Source: Paralvinella palmiformis (lineage: Eukaryota > Annelida > Polychaeta > Terebellida > Alvinellidae). From it: a stretch of 64,000 nt of DNA. Of this stretch, positions 11,001 through 21,716 are shown one piece after another. Each line of letters begins with the position of its first letter. The stretch's first letter is position 1. The stretch covers positions 492,501 through 556,500 of the forward strand of contig JAODUP010000161.1 in assembly GCA_025642065.1 (NCBI GenBank). The letters are read 5' to 3'. Position numbers and translations under genes: made by a program. The notes beneath the pieces are model-generated. The model saw nothing but the letters and a program-made list of their open reading frames with translations, was not told the origin of the DNA and searched no databases.

Positions 11001-14000
11001 CTGTTGAGAAAAGTTGGAAAACAGCCAAATTAGATTAAATTAAGAGGTGATATTTTCTTGGCGACTGTATTAGACTTTATGCTCGCCAATGGTACCAAAT
11101 ATTAGCACTTGCCAGCGTGGCCAGGGCGGATCCGTTGATACTCGCCGCGAGAAAGATGCGCTTGCAGTGGCGAGTGGTCAATTTCGAACCCTGATATAAT
11201 CATCGTAAGCAAACATATATCATCATGTTCTCTATTTTCCTGTCTCTATATAACATTATCAAACATATATCATCATGTTCTCTATTTTCCTGTCTCTTAA
11301 TCTATAACATTAGCAAACATATATCATCATGTTCTCTATTTTCCTGTCTCTATATAACATTATCAAACATATATCATCATGTTCTCTATTTTCCTGTCTC
11401 TATATAACATTATCAAACATATATCATCATGTTCTCTATTTTCCCGTCTCTATATAACATTATCAAACATATATCATCATGTTCTCTATTTTCCTGTCTC
11501 TATATAACATTATCAAACATATATCATCATGTTCTCTATTTTCCTGTCTCTATATAACATTATCAAACATATATCATCATGTTCTCTATTTTCCCGTCTC
11601 TATATAACATTATCAAACATATATCATCATGTTCTCTATTTTCCCGTCTCTATATAACATTATCAAACATATATCATCATGTTCTCTATTTTCCCGTCTC
11701 TATATAACATTATCAAACATATATCATCATGTTCTCTATTTTCCCGTCTCTATATAACATTATCAAACATATATCATCATGTTCTCTATTTTCCTGTCTC
11801 TTAATCTATAACATTAGCAAACATATATCATCATGTTCTCTATTTTCCTGTCTCTATATAACATTATCAAACATATATCGTCATGTTCTCTATTTTCCTG
11901 TCTCTTAATCTATAACATTAGCAAACATATATCATCATGTTCTCTATTTTCCCGTCTCTATATAACATTATCAAACATATATCATCATGTTCTCTATTTT
12001 CCCGTCTCTATATAACATTATCAAACATATATCATCATGTTCTCTATTTTCCCGTCTCTATATAACATTATCAAACATATATCATCATGTTCTCTATTTT
12101 CCCGTCTCTATATAACATTATCAAACATATATCATCATGTCCTCTATTTTCCTGTCTCTATTTAATATTATCACGCATATATTGTTCTGTACAAAGGCAG
12201 AACAACTTGTAACAAGTTTATGTTTTGTTCTAATCATGATGACTATTTTCATTTAGTTTTCATTATACGTTTTGCGTTTGTGTATTTTAATATTGTCCGT
12301 ACTATTATACAGAAATAAAATCTAATATGCCGAATTTTCGGGGAAACCATATTGTGTGTGTGCGTGCTTTTTTTAGCTGTGTATAATAAGGCACAGGCAC
12401 AGATAATCTCGAGCCGTGTATTTAAACTGGGGGGGGAGTGTTTTTTTGTAGGGGTGGTTTTAGGGTGTGTTTGTTTGTGTGTGTGTGTGTGTGTGTGTAT
12501 GTGTGCCCTGTGTGTGTGTGTGTGTGTGTGTGTTGTTTGTGTGTGTGCTATACGTGTTTATATATCAACTGTGGGAATTAATCATAATGAATACACTATA
12601 ATTACTATTACACATAAACCTATCATCTAAACGATAAAAACTAAAAAGAATACTGTCAACGTTAAACATATATAATCCTTATCAGACCCACCTGTTTTGA
12701 TGGCTCAGCTGCGTACGAACTGTTTATATTTAAGCCACAGTCTGAAATGAACGCAGAATTATACAATATCAGTAAAATACTTCATCCGGTAAATAAATAC
12801 TAAAGCAAAAATTTAAAAAAATTCGCAATAGAAATTATTTTTGGATTCGCACCTTTAAAATATGGATTTAAAAATAATTATAAAGGTGATCGTAATTATA
12901 ATAATCGTAAGAAACTTTGATTCAAAATTATCCTTTTTCTTTAATCATCAGCAATCAAACTTTCAATCTCTGGATCACCTATTGGCTTCTCAATCTATGG
13001 GTAAATTTAGGGACTACCTTCTGGAATATTGGATGACGCTCATTAATGGAGCAAACAAAACACTAGAATACGGTAACAATAATACAATCCAGCCTCTTAA
13101 ATAAAGGGTACAACATTCCTATGAAAGGAACGCTCATTTGTTCTTATGGATTTATAAATTAATAGTAGTATGTTCCGGATACCACCAATTTATGTTAAAA
13201 ATAAAGATCGAAAAGTAATATTGAAATGGTTATATGGGCTTCATTAAGTAATGGCGTCTCCTCCTTCTAATTGATAATGCAGTTGGTCATATATCTAAAC
13301 TACCTTGGTTGGTATGTCTGAAGGGTGTTTCATCTTTGATTTCGCCTCATTGCCTCGGTCCATTTAGTTTACTTTGTGCACAAAAGTGGCCGTAAAATAT
13401 CAAACATTTCTTTAATGCCAACGCTGCACTTAAAAGTAAACATATTTATCAAAATATTATATAACTTATGATAAAACATAACATTTATGACAGCCGTGGA
13501 GTTTTGTCCACTTCTAGAAAATAGAGGATGACGTTTTGTCCAATAAGAAGTTGTCCGGTGGAGTTATGTGATCGAATGGATTTGTCCTAGAACTGCTGAA
13601 ATAGTATCGATTACGCACAATAGAACCTGCCATAGACGCCTGCCCATGTCTAAGAAGCGCCAATCGTGGTCGCTCAAGAGAGGTTCCGCAGTCAAAGTTT
13701 ACCTAATTCCGAACAGAGTCGTAGGTATTGGTCAGGTATGTAATACGGGAAGGTCAGCTGACTGAACCTGATCCGCGTCCTTCCCGGAGTCATCATAGTC
13801 GGAAGTGGATCAGCTGGTGGGGATAGTATAGTCCTGGATCTGTTATCAGCGGCTATCATTACTGGTATAGATATAGGATCCTCAATTGTATATATACCCA
13901 GTCTATGATGGATTTTTATTGGACCAAATAGTTCAGCTACATTCATCTGGAAATGTCAACACCAGATCGGGCGTTAATTAACGTCCGATAATAAATATAT

Positions 14001-14271
14001 AGAATTGTTAATACAATATTAATAAATTATATAATTGTTAAAACAGTGTTAATAATTGATATAATTGTTAGTATAGCGTTAATAATTGATATTTGAGTAT
14101 AAAGGGGTTAGGGTTAAAATAGGACTTAGCCGTATGAACACTAGCTGCACTTAACTTATGCTGCACTTAAAACACTTTAAATATATAGAACAATATATAG
14201 GGAGAGAGGGGGGTGGATGAGAGAACAAGGGAGTCACACACACACACACGAGTACACACACACACATATAT

Positions 14272-14306
<35 letters not shown>

Positions 14307-14760
14307 ACACACACACACATACACGGAGAGAGACACGTTACTAGTTTGGACAGCAATAGATGGATACAGATAGATGGACAGGAACATACAGACTGTCACA
14401 TACACAAGCATATCGTCATATAACAAACAAAGAGAACGTATTACCGTATAATTCATTCTATCCATGTAAGTCAGTTGTCTACCCAGAGGGAGCTCCTGTT
14501 GCCATTTTAGGGAATAGGTCCAGTCTCCTTCCATCTGCCAGATCTGGATCAGGATTGGCTTCTCTTTAACAAGTCGGACATTGATGGCTTCAATTACATC
14601 AACTCTGATAGGTTCGTTGTATAGTAATAACACACGACCTTCAAGACCCGTCTTCAAGGTCAACATATCTTGTTTGCCGGAGGTGGCCAAAACTACAAAA
14701 ACTAATGGTGAAGCGAACAATAAATAAACAAGTCATATATGTAACATAGCCAATATGAGG

Positions 14761-14801
<41 letters not shown>

Positions 14802-14939
14802 ATTAATGATATGATGGAGAGTATATGGGAGACATGTAGTAATAGTATTAATACTGGTGCTACTGCTACAACAACAAGCACTACTAATACCACTACTAAT
14901 AGTACTACTCCTAGAAGTAGTAGTAATAGCAGCAACAGC

Positions 14940-14973
<34 letters not shown>

Positions 14974-15471
14974 CTGGACGACGACGATGATGATGATCGT
15001 GGTCGTGATAGTTATAATAACAACAACAACAATAACAACAATAATAATAATATAACTAATAACAACGCTAGTAATAATAGGCATATTGGGCGCCTCCGTG
15101 GTCTAGCGGTAGCGTGTCGGACCACAGATCACTACCACCCGTGTTCGAATCCCGGCGTGGGCATATCCGAAGGTTGTTTCGTCTTTCACTTCGTCTCATT
15201 ACCTTTTGAGGTCGCTCGGCCCATTTAGCCTACCTTGTGCACAAAAGTGGCCGTAAATCATCATTCATCATCAATAATAGGAATAACAGGTATAGAAGTA
15301 GAAGACAAAAGATAGAGTAACAGGACGGTACTAAGCATCCAATACCCACCCCTCCCCCCTTCCTCTCTATCTCTCCCCCTCCATCTCCCCTTACCTCCCG
15401 ACAGATAGAAGCTTACCACTGAAATATGTGACAATGATAGTCCAGCTTTCTCTCCGGTTCATGGTAGCCAT
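7799..15471 (-). CDS. Putative type I membrane protein: signal peptide, extracellular beta-sandwich-like domain, TM segment, short tail
   Basis: Six exons were found in two blocks. Exons at 15471-15417, 14701-14445 and 13946-13703 have phases 1, 0 and 1. Exons at 8377-8350, 8213-8072 and 7931-7799 have phases 0, 1, 2 and then a stop. The first block encodes a hydrophobic leader (WTIIVTYFSVFVVLATSG) and a domain with LKTGLEGRV, IQIWQ, YSLKWQQ, RLGIYTIEDPISIPV and LTFPYYIP. The second block encodes LLVVLCIVSCFVFGKKKN, a transmembrane helix with a basic stop-transfer, and a 55-residue tail. The middle exons were not identified, so linking the two blocks into one gene is inferred from strand, order and complementary topology. 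I do not know the domain by name; its style recalls secreted mollusc proteins. A Cys-rich stretch at about 10110-10030 could be a middle exon. Confidence 0.6.
7969..8017. repeat. (TA)n-(GA)n-G tract
   Basis: TA repeat at 7969-7996 running into GA (to about 8011) and a G run, inside an intron of the minus-strand gene. Confidence 0.95.
8072..8213 (-). CDS. Surface-protein transmembrane exon
   Basis: Acceptor TATTTTCAG, donor CTAG|GTGTGT. Two leading and two trailing bases leave 46 full codons. It encodes NVPFLTGVLAWLVIVTVLLL, then VVLCIVSCFVFGKKKNDEQEE: about 24 hydrophobic residues followed by KKK, the classic type I orientation. Confidence 0.7.
8350..8377 (-). CDS. Surface-protein 28-nt microexon (juxtamembrane)
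   Basis: Bounded by TTTTTCAG and GTAACC. Read from phase 0 it gives TLSTAGLAT plus one base, which joins the TM exon in frame with no stop; the alternative reading frames do not fit the next exon's phase. Confidence 0.5.
8738..8775 (+). repeat. Isolated relic of the 50-bp minisatellite unit
   Basis: TATCTATTTTCCTCTCTCTA followed by TGTAAC resembles the core of the array at 11214-12175 (TTCTCTATTTTCCTGTCTCT then ATATAAC). Confidence 0.4.
9385..9392. promoter_or_regulatory. CRE-like palindrome TGACGTCA
   Basis: Perfect 8-bp CREB/ATF consensus. It lies in a GAATCT..GAATATGACGTCA block echoed at 9595-9614. Confidence 0.3.
9607..9614. promoter_or_regulatory. CRE-like palindrome TGACGTCA
   Basis: Second perfect consensus, directly preceded by the small hairpin CCGAAG..CTTCGG (about 9578-9603). 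Confidence 0.3.
10285..10292. promoter_or_regulatory. CRE-like palindrome TGACGTCA
   Basis: Third perfect consensus within 0.9 kb. Function not shown. Confidence 0.25.
11214..12175 (+). repeat. Minisatellite, 19 copies of a 50-bp unit
   Basis: The unit starts CATATATCATCATGTTCTCT and contains ATTTTCCTGTCTCTATATAA. Units 2, 12 and 14 (starting 11264, 11768, 11872) are 54-bp variants carrying CTTAATCTATAACATTAGC. Units 5, 8-11 and 15-18 carry C in place of T (CCCGTC), in runs. Copies are nearly identical, so the array is young or homogenised. The open frames inside it are by-products of the repeat. Confidence 0.97.
12471..12545. repeat. (GT)n-rich tract
   Basis: Interrupted GT microsatellite. 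Confidence 0.9.
13312..13408 (+). mobile_element. SINE family B, 3' half
   Basis: GAAGGGTGTTTCATCTTTGA through GTGCACAAAAGTGGCCGTAA matches the 3' body of the copy at 15088; the tRNA head is missing. Confidence 0.65.
13703..13946 (-). CDS. Surface-protein exon 3 (second half of extracellular domain)
   Basis: Acceptor ATTTCCAG, phase 0, matching exon 2. 81 codons plus one base to the donor TTAG|GTAAAC. It encodes MNVAELFGPIKIHHRLGIYT, EDPISIPVMIAADN and RFSQLTFPYYIPDQYLRLC. If the donor is not used, the frame ends four codons later at 13692. Confidence 0.6.
14234..14325. repeat. (CA)n/(GA)n compound microsatellite
   Basis: CA, then GA, then CA tracts inside the intron between surface-protein exons 2 and 3. 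Confidence 0.95.
14445..14701 (-). CDS. Surface-protein exon 2 (first half of extracellular domain)
   Basis: Acceptor CCATTAG; the two leading bases complete the Val codon begun by exon 1. The donor is ACG|GTAATA at 14444, phase 0. It encodes VFVVLATSGKQDMLTLKTG, then LLYNEPIRVDVIEAINVRLV, then PILIQIWQMEGDW and YSLKWQQELPLGRQL. The composition is unlike the surrounding simple repeats and there are no stops. Confidence 0.7.
14761..14801. repeat. (AT)n-(GT)n microsatellite
   Basis: AT tract running into GT in the first intron of the minus-strand gene. Confidence 0.95.
14857..15070. repeat. Trinucleotide-repeat cluster (ACT, AGT, GAT, AAC/AAT)
   Basis: A (TAG)n core at 14941-14973, then CGA/TGA units, then (AAC)n/(AAT)n to 15070. 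Open frames here (poly-Ser, poly-Asn, poly-Val) reflect the triplet repeat and are not genes. Confidence 0.9.
15088..15276 (+). mobile_element. tRNA-derived SINE, family B, full-length copy
   Basis: Head GCCTCCGTGGTCTAGCGGTA (A box), B box GTGTTCGAATCCCGG, body GGTCGCTCGGCCCATTTAGC and 3' end AAAAGTGGCCGTAAATCATC with an ATC-rich tail. Other copies in the window: 13312, 16591(-), 21606(-), 40128, 52404, 53042, 54505. Confidence 0.88.
15417..15471 (-). CDS. Surface-protein exon 1 (start codon, leader)
   Basis: ATG at 15471-15469; a second in-frame ATG (15462) could also serve. 18 codons plus one base up to the donor G|GTAAGC at 15416. It encodes MATMNRRESWTIIVTYFS; the hydrophobic stretch continues in the next exon, making a signal peptide that is visible only after splicing. 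Confidence 0.65.
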
Positions 15472-15539
15472 AACATTCCTTGATCGTTATTTATCAATAT
15501 CAAATAACTGCTTCTCCGTCATCTTCTACCAAATTAATC

Positions 15540-15733
15540 GCTAATAATCAACAATATATATGTTTGTATCATTGAAGAAAAACGCTGCCCTCTCGTCGTC
15601 CTTGAAAATGCCAGAGATATCCTGAACAGACTCCAGCCCGCTATCCGTGGTCGCGTGAACCGTGTCCAGAAGGCTCCGACCCGAGGCTGGCAGTATGGCT
15701 CGTATTGGCTTGTCAACTTGTTGACATTACCGT
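15540..15733. other. Codon-like stretch, strand uncertain
   Basis: Locally GC-richer and open on both strands. The minus frame reads ILPASGRSLLDTVHATTDSG then IFKDDERAAFF; the plus frame reads LENARDILNRLQPAIRGRVN. It stands just upstream of the surface-protein start. It could be an exon of another gene or an old transposon piece; I do not recognise it. Confidence 0.3.
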
Positions 15734-16480
15734 ACACCTAATATTGCCTCTACCTGTAGTTCGATACCAACATTGCGTTAGTTCTATTGATTTCTGGTTG
15801 TTTAGTGTGGTCTATCCGTTGTCTATTTTACCGTTCTGTTAATGTGCTGCTGAAAAATTAACGAATTTCCCTCGATTTTGTTTGTGGCTGACTGTTTTTA
15901 GTTTTATTGTAATAACCGGTTAGGGCCTGATATCATTATTACAGGGGATTGGAAATAGTAGGGGTAGTGATGTGATGGTAGTGGCGTCGATGAAAACAGT
16001 AGTAGTGGTTATGGTAGTGGTGGGAGTGGTAGTAGCGACGGTAATTATCAATATTTAACCGCCAAAGTCGGTTTAACTCAATGACTCCTAAAAAAGTCTC
16101 TAGAGTATGTTTCATAAACTGAGAGTACACAGGCTTTAGACGTATACACATACATTGGTCTGCTTAGTAGCGCAATGTACGACACGTCTCAAGGGAATCG
16201 GTCAAATATCTCCGTGTTACAATTTCCATGCGATGTTTCATCCATCAGTGAAAAGCTTCTGACCGATTAGCTAATTTTCCCGCGGAGCAGCTCAAAGAAA
16301 ATATATCGAAGACCAGAACCGTGGATGTAGAAAAGGACTATTTACTCATTGATTACAGCACACGCACACGCGTGTGCGCACACACGCATACACAAGCAGT
16401 AAGTTGTTGTGGCTCGAAAGAAACCTACACATAAGAACATTTCGACACGTGCGTGTGTAATAAATTTTAAATTAACAGAA

Positions 16481-16516
16481 TTATTATTATTAGTAGTAGT
16501 AGTAGTAGTAGTAGTA
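16481..16516. repeat. (TTA)n/(GTA)n microsatellite
   Basis: Simple triplet repeat. Confidence 0.9.
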
Positions 16517-16590
16517 AATGTATCATCGTGTTAATGCAAGTATATTCACATTCGATAAACTATATTTGAGTATGTAAACAAATTGCTGAT

Positions 16591-16692
16591 TTACGGCCAC
16601 TTTTGCGCACAAGGTAGGCTAAATGGGTAATGAGGAGAAGCGAAAGATGAAACATCCTTCTCACATAGCCTAGCCGAGGTTTGAACCCAGAT
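16591..16692 (-). mobile_element. SINE family B, partial copy
   Basis: TTACGGCCACTTTTGCGCAC, then GGTAGGCTAAATGGG, ending at a degenerate B box GGTTTGAACCC. Confidence 0.65.
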
Positions 16693-17535
16693 GTTATAGA
16701 TAATAATAATAAGGAGTATAATTTTAAGCTTTATTATAGGTCTTTGTTTATGTATAGACATAGTATATAGCTGTTTTCTTTTTAAATGTGCATATAAACG
16801 TAACTATTTAAATAAATAAAGCTGAGCTTCAAACTATTTTAGAAATTGTTATCTTTTCCCCATTAAAGTATTAATTTTTGTATTTGTCTTTATAAAATAG
16901 AAACGTGTTCCTATTCATGTATGTAAACGTAATGACGTATTCGACGGATATTTGACATGAGTAGTAAATATTGTTATCAATCAGTTTATGCCGTCGTTCG
17001 AGGGTTGTACTTCAAACGAGGTTTGTATCGAAAGTGAACAATGCACATATCTTGTTCGTAGTACACTGTCTAGTTAGGAACATGTTGTCATTCGTTAACT
17101 TATATTTTACTCAATTTCTGTGACAGGACGTTAATATTTCTGAACAAGACGACAAATCTCTAAATATCGATCTAAACAAGACAGGAGTACTTTAATTTGT
17201 GGATGATATTTAAACAGTAATATACGACTTATTTGCTTCAGATCGTTCGACAGAATCGACCACACTTGTGAAGATTTACCTTTAAATAGATGCACCAGGT
17301 AGAGTAATAACTTTGATGTTAATGCAGATGATTAAGTCTAAGGAAGTTCAATCGTAAAGTGTGGATTATGCGAAATTAAGTCACTAACATAAGTAAGATA
17401 CGCTACCGAAGCTTCGACGACCTATCAAGGTTAGTGAAGTATGTAAGAAATCATAATATGTTAAAAAGTAGCAACTATTTCGAAATTTTGGCATATTTTT
17501 GGTCAAATCTTTGTCATATTTGACTACATTTAACG

Positions 17536-18289
17536 ACAAATTATTGAATACTTCTTTGTTAATTGTTTAACTTATGGAACAAATTATTGAATACTTCTTT
17601 GTTAATTGTTTAACTTATGGAACAAATTATGGAATACTTCTTTGTTAATTGTTTAACTTATGGACAAATTATGAATTCTTCTTTGTCAATTGTTTAACTT
17701 AAGGAACAAATTATTGAATACTTCTTTGTTAATTGTTTAACTTATGGAACAAATTATTGAATACTTCTTTGTTAATTGTTTAACTTATGGAACAAATTAT
17801 TGAATACTTCTTTGTCAATTGTTTAACTTATGGAACAAATTATTGAATACTTCTTTGTCAATTGTTTAACTTATGGAACAAATTATCGAATACTTTTTGT
17901 AATTGTTTAACTTATGGAACAAATTATTGAATACTTCTTTGTAATTGTTTAACTTATGGAACAAATTATTGAATACTTCTTTGTCAATTGTTTAACTTAA
18001 GGAACAAATTATTGAATACTTCTTTGTTAATTGTTTAACTTATGGAACAAATTATTGAATACTTCTTTGTTAATTGTTTAACTTAGGAACAAATTATTGA
18101 ATACTTCTTTGTAATTGTTTAACTTATGGAACAAATTATGAATACTTTTTGTCAATTGTTTAACTTAGGACAAATTATGAATACTGTTTGTTTAATTGGC
18201 TTATGAACTCTTTGTTAATTATTTAACTTGGAACAAATTATTGAATACTTCTTTGTTAATTGTTTAATTTATGGAACAAATTATTGAAC
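17536..18289 (+). repeat. Minisatellite, about 17-18 copies of a 43-bp unit
   Basis: The unit is ACAAATTATTGAATACTTCT followed by TTGTTAATTGTTTAACTTATGGA. Copies near 18100-18230 are shortened by small deletions, so one end of the array is decaying. Confidence 0.97.
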
Positions 18290-18311
18290 TTAGCATGTGT
18301 AGCATTAAATA

Positions 18312-18450
18312 AATGTCCGTGGTTTAGCAAAGTAATATACGTACATATCAATGACTATAAAGCTCTAGGTTATGTGTTCGAATCTGGCTCATGACTCCGT
18401 TTGTGGGATTTGTTTCCCCTGACAGACGCTGCTCATCCATTTGTCTCAGG
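18312..18450 (+). mobile_element. tRNA-like SINE, family E
   Basis: GTGGTTTAGCAAAGTAATAT resembles an A box and GTGTTCGAATCTGG a B box, followed by TTTGTGGGATTTGTTTCCCC. A related copy lies at 36715-36850. Confidence 0.45.
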
Positions 18451-18707
18451 TGTGATATACACGTATATTCATATATACATCATTTTACAAACATATAGTG
18501 GCCCTATATCACCGTAAAAAAACACATAAAAATATTCTTTTCTGTAACTAAGGTTTTTCTCCATGTCTAATATATTTGACACCAAACGAGTTTTCGTATA
18601 TTTTCTTAATATATTACAATTAACTGTTTCTTGGGCATTTCTAGAGGCTTTTCATATTAGAGTATCGGTTGAGTACTTTAGACGACCATCGATAGATCTC
18701 CGTATAG

Positions 18708-18708
<1 letters not shown>

Positions 18709-18745
<37 letters not shown>
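18709..18745. repeat. (TA)n microsatellite
   Basis: Uninterrupted TA tract. Confidence 0.95.
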
Positions 18746-18749
<4 letters not shown>

Positions 18750-19023
18750 TAAGTAAAAGGTAAATGTTAGTAGTCACCCGTAAAGTTGTAGTTATAATGT
18801 AGTGGTGAGAGATAGGGTAGTGGCAGGGAGTTACCATTATTACTAAATGGTAAGTGAAATAATAATAATAATATTATTTTTTGTTATATTATTGGTACTA
18901 TGGTAGTGGTATATCTTGACAGTAGTGATAACTGTAAGGATGGTACTGTCGACGGTACTATAGTAATGATAGATATAGGTAATTGTGGTGATGGCGATGT
19001 TAATAAGTAACAGAAGTAACAGA

Positions 19024-19067
<44 letters not shown>

Positions 19068-19068
19068 G
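19024..19068. repeat. (ATT)n microsatellite
   Basis: About 15 ATT units, followed by degenerate GTT/AGT triplets to 19125. Confidence 0.95.
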
Positions 19069-19849
19069 TTGTTGTTGTAGTAGGTCTAGTAGTAGTAGTA
19101 GTATTAGTAGTAGTAGTAGTAGTGTTAACTCTAATATAAAAGTTAAACTTTGCTGATTCACAATCACTTTGTACACACGGCTAACTAAATGAACCGAGCG
19201 ATTTTCACGAGTAATAACGAGAGTTAAAAACTTAAACGCCTATCTACAGACAAAGCTTAGTCGGGTTTTAAACACAGGTGCTGGAAATTCGTGGCTGCCA
19301 CACTACCAGTTACGCTTTATTAGTAGTAATATTAACAGCAATAGTAACATTGTAAATAGTATTGATAGGGGTGTACCGATGGATATCGTAAGCGATATGA
19401 ACTTAAATAATTTACAGGTGAAGTTTGGCGTCGAAGGAGATTTCACTATCACTTATCCTCTTCGTCCCCGGTGGGACATAAGGTCACAACAATGTTTTGC
19501 CACAAGGTCCTATCTTTAGCTGACGCGTGAGCCTCACCCCACGACACCCCCCTTCTATTTCAGCTCGGCCATTACTGTCTGTAGTGCGCCCTCATTGGCT
19601 TAATTAAACTATTCATATGTACCTTTATATTCAATGTCCATATTTCTTATTGCGAGTATTATGGGTCCTAACTTCTAGAATCCAACTGTGATTTAATAAT
19701 AATGATGATGATAATTACAAAAGTGATGGCATTCTGTCTTATCTTCAAATACCGTATCTGTTATAATGTATACATATTATAAACAATATTTATGAAATAT
19801 AATAACTAGCTGACTCTTTTCTAGATAGATAGCTGTTAGAATGGTTCTG

Positions 19850-20217
19850 GTTTTGTTGTTCGTGGAGAATCCCCAGGCTGTCGCTTAATCAGCACAGCCT
19901 TCATGTTGGAGTGGTTGAGAAACCTCAACACCCCCCCCCACACCACTCACAGGGGAGCAGTACGGAAAGATGGAGCCGAAATACCCTGAGGGTGGCCACT
20001 GCCAGAGTGTTTTACGTCCTCAGGGGGTTTTTAATGTCCCCCTTTATTTTAAATAATTCAGTGGAGACGGCAGCGCCATTTAACGTGGTCAGCCACCCAC
20101 GATGTAGTGAGCCGAGAAATTAATCCCTGGAAAAGTTTCGACCTCTTACGGGGTTCGAACCTGTGATCGTCGGCACCAAGTGCCGGCTGCTTAACCGCTA
20201 GGCCACCGGAGCTCACT
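19850..20217 (-). mobile_element. tRNA-derived SINE, family A, full-length, long subfamily
   Basis: In reverse it runs from GAGCTCCGGTGGCCTAGCGG through the B box GGTTCGAACCCCG to the tail GGAGAATCCCCAGG. It carries the extra block GAATTATTTAAAATAAAGGG and neighbouring bases, which the copy at 4138 lacks. Confidence 0.87.
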
Positions 20218-20640
20218 TTGCTGTTAGTAGTCACCCCTAGAGTATATATATCATTTTACATATATCATTACGTACAATGGTCTAGTATAATCCTAATTAT
20301 ATATGTGAACTATATATTTACGTTATGAGATATTTCGCGATGACGGATGAGCTTATTTACAAATGCAGGACTAATATATAAACAATGATAGGAAAAATCA
20401 ACAGAATGATACTCTAGGTGTGTATTTACAAATAATAATTCTCAGATTGATCGTGGATGTTGTTCTCTGATAAACACACATAACTTGTTATTGTTATTAG
20501 AGGCCAATGGGTAGTATATATAATATATATATTGAGTCCTCCAATTTACTTTTGATAATTTGTATTTATTCTTAAAGAATTTTTCTACGAACAATTATTT
20601 GTATATGTCAAGTGTGTGTATGTGAGAGTGTGTGTATGTT

Positions 20641-20650
<10 letters not shown>

Positions 20651-20687
<37 letters not shown>

Positions 20688-20735
20688 ATATATATATGTG
20701 TGTGTGTGTATGTTTGTGTGTGTGCGCATATGTGT
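20651..20735. repeat. (TA)n/(GT)n compound microsatellite
   Basis: Alternating TA and GT tracts. Confidence 0.9.
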
Positions 20736-21348
20736 GTTGGCACTGGAACACATAACCACTCATTATTAATAGAAATATGGGTTATTCTTCATCGACCTCT
20801 TACCAGAGACTCGAAATTTGATGTCTTACGGCTCAAAGCAAAAATCATTTATTGTTTGTTGTTGGAAGCCACCTATTACTTCATGGACTGTTTTTTATAA
20901 TTCGTAGATGTTACTTATAAGAATAGAATTAACGCAATAATCTATCTCGATCTAAACCACACTGGATTAATCACGGAACGGTCTTGTTAAAACTCATCAG
21001 CTACTTAAGGGATTTGAACCGGGATCTCTTCACACGGACAGACAGCACGTACCGTTCTGTTGATCGGCTGTCGATACGTTTGTGATCGAATATACCACGT
21101 CAGATGCTCGAATTAGTAACAACTACAAACAAACGTAAATATGCACTAATTAATACCATTCAAGATAAAGATGATAATTCTTCATATCAATTATGACTAT
21201 AACGTTGTAATTATATACAATAATTGGATTCAACTCGCATTCCACATTTCGAGGTTAGCTTGAATTAGTCGTTATACCTATATCCCATTATAATCAACAT
21301 ATAATAGAGACACATGGATATTAAACAGTTCTGTGATAGAAGTCTGTG

Positions 21349-21376
21349 TTGTTTGTTTGTTTGTTTGTTTGTTTGT
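21349..21376. repeat. (GTTT)n microsatellite
   Basis: About seven GTTT units. Confidence 0.9.
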
Positions 21377-21458
21377 CATATTACTCATCGATGGCCAGTT
21401 GTTTTAACTTTGGGAGTATCTTCCTAAAATACAATTGCTCACTGTAAAAATAGTAGCA

Positions 21459-21459
<1 letters not shown>

Positions 21460-21490
<31 letters not shown>
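21460..21490. repeat. (AAT)n microsatellite
   Basis: About ten units. Confidence 0.9.
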
Positions 21491-21491
<1 letters not shown>

Positions 21492-21605
21492 TATCCTAGC
21501 AGAGGCCATTCAACCGGTGCTGTCCAGTGATAATCCAAATAAACCATTTGAACCATTAGAACAGTTACTGCTACGACATGTCAATAGTTAGAGATGATGA
21601 TTGAG

Positions 21606-21716
21606 TGTCTTACGGCCACTTTTGTGCACATGGTTGGCTATATGGACCGAGCGACCCCCAAAGGTAATGAAGCGAAGTCATACATGAAACGCACCCGATG
21701 GGCTAAATGGGCCGAA
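21606..21716 (-). mobile_element. SINE family B, partial copy
   Basis: TTACGGCCACTTTTGTGCAC and ACCGAGCGACCCCCAAAGGT match reversed family B. A second GGGCTAAATGGGCCGA block at 21699-21714 suggests a partial internal duplication. Confidence 0.6.

Larger units (their letters stand above)
8380..11213. other. Inferred intron/intergenic region of the minus-strand gene
   Basis: No confident exon. It is locally less AT-rich near 9100-10330, with three full CRE palindromes (TGACGTCA at 9385, 9607, 10285), a C-run near 9792, and a Cys-rich open stretch on the minus strand at 10112-9993. The rest is AT-rich. Confidence 0.4.

Noticed and set aside
11225..12015. 60-codon open frames such as MFSIFLSLYNIIKHISSCSL
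   Set aside because: They are translations of the 50-bp minisatellite; the frame repeats with the unit.
11214..12175. CRISPR-like array because of regular repeats
   Set aside because: Units are contiguous with no unique spacers, in a eukaryotic setting; it is a minisatellite.
12862..13104. 80-codon plus-strand frame (DHLLASQSMGKFRDYLLEYW)
   Set aside because: AT-driven, no flanking splice signals of note and no recognisable family; not enough to call.
14702..15228. Frames rich in poly-Ser, poly-Asn, poly-Val or poly-Leu
   Set aside because: Produced by triplet microsatellites (AGT, AAC, AAT) and a SINE, with no independent coding signal.
21000..21075. Reversed B-box-like GGATTTGAACCGGGATC, weakly echoed at 44652
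   Set aside because: Only the B-box region is similar; too little to define another SINE family.
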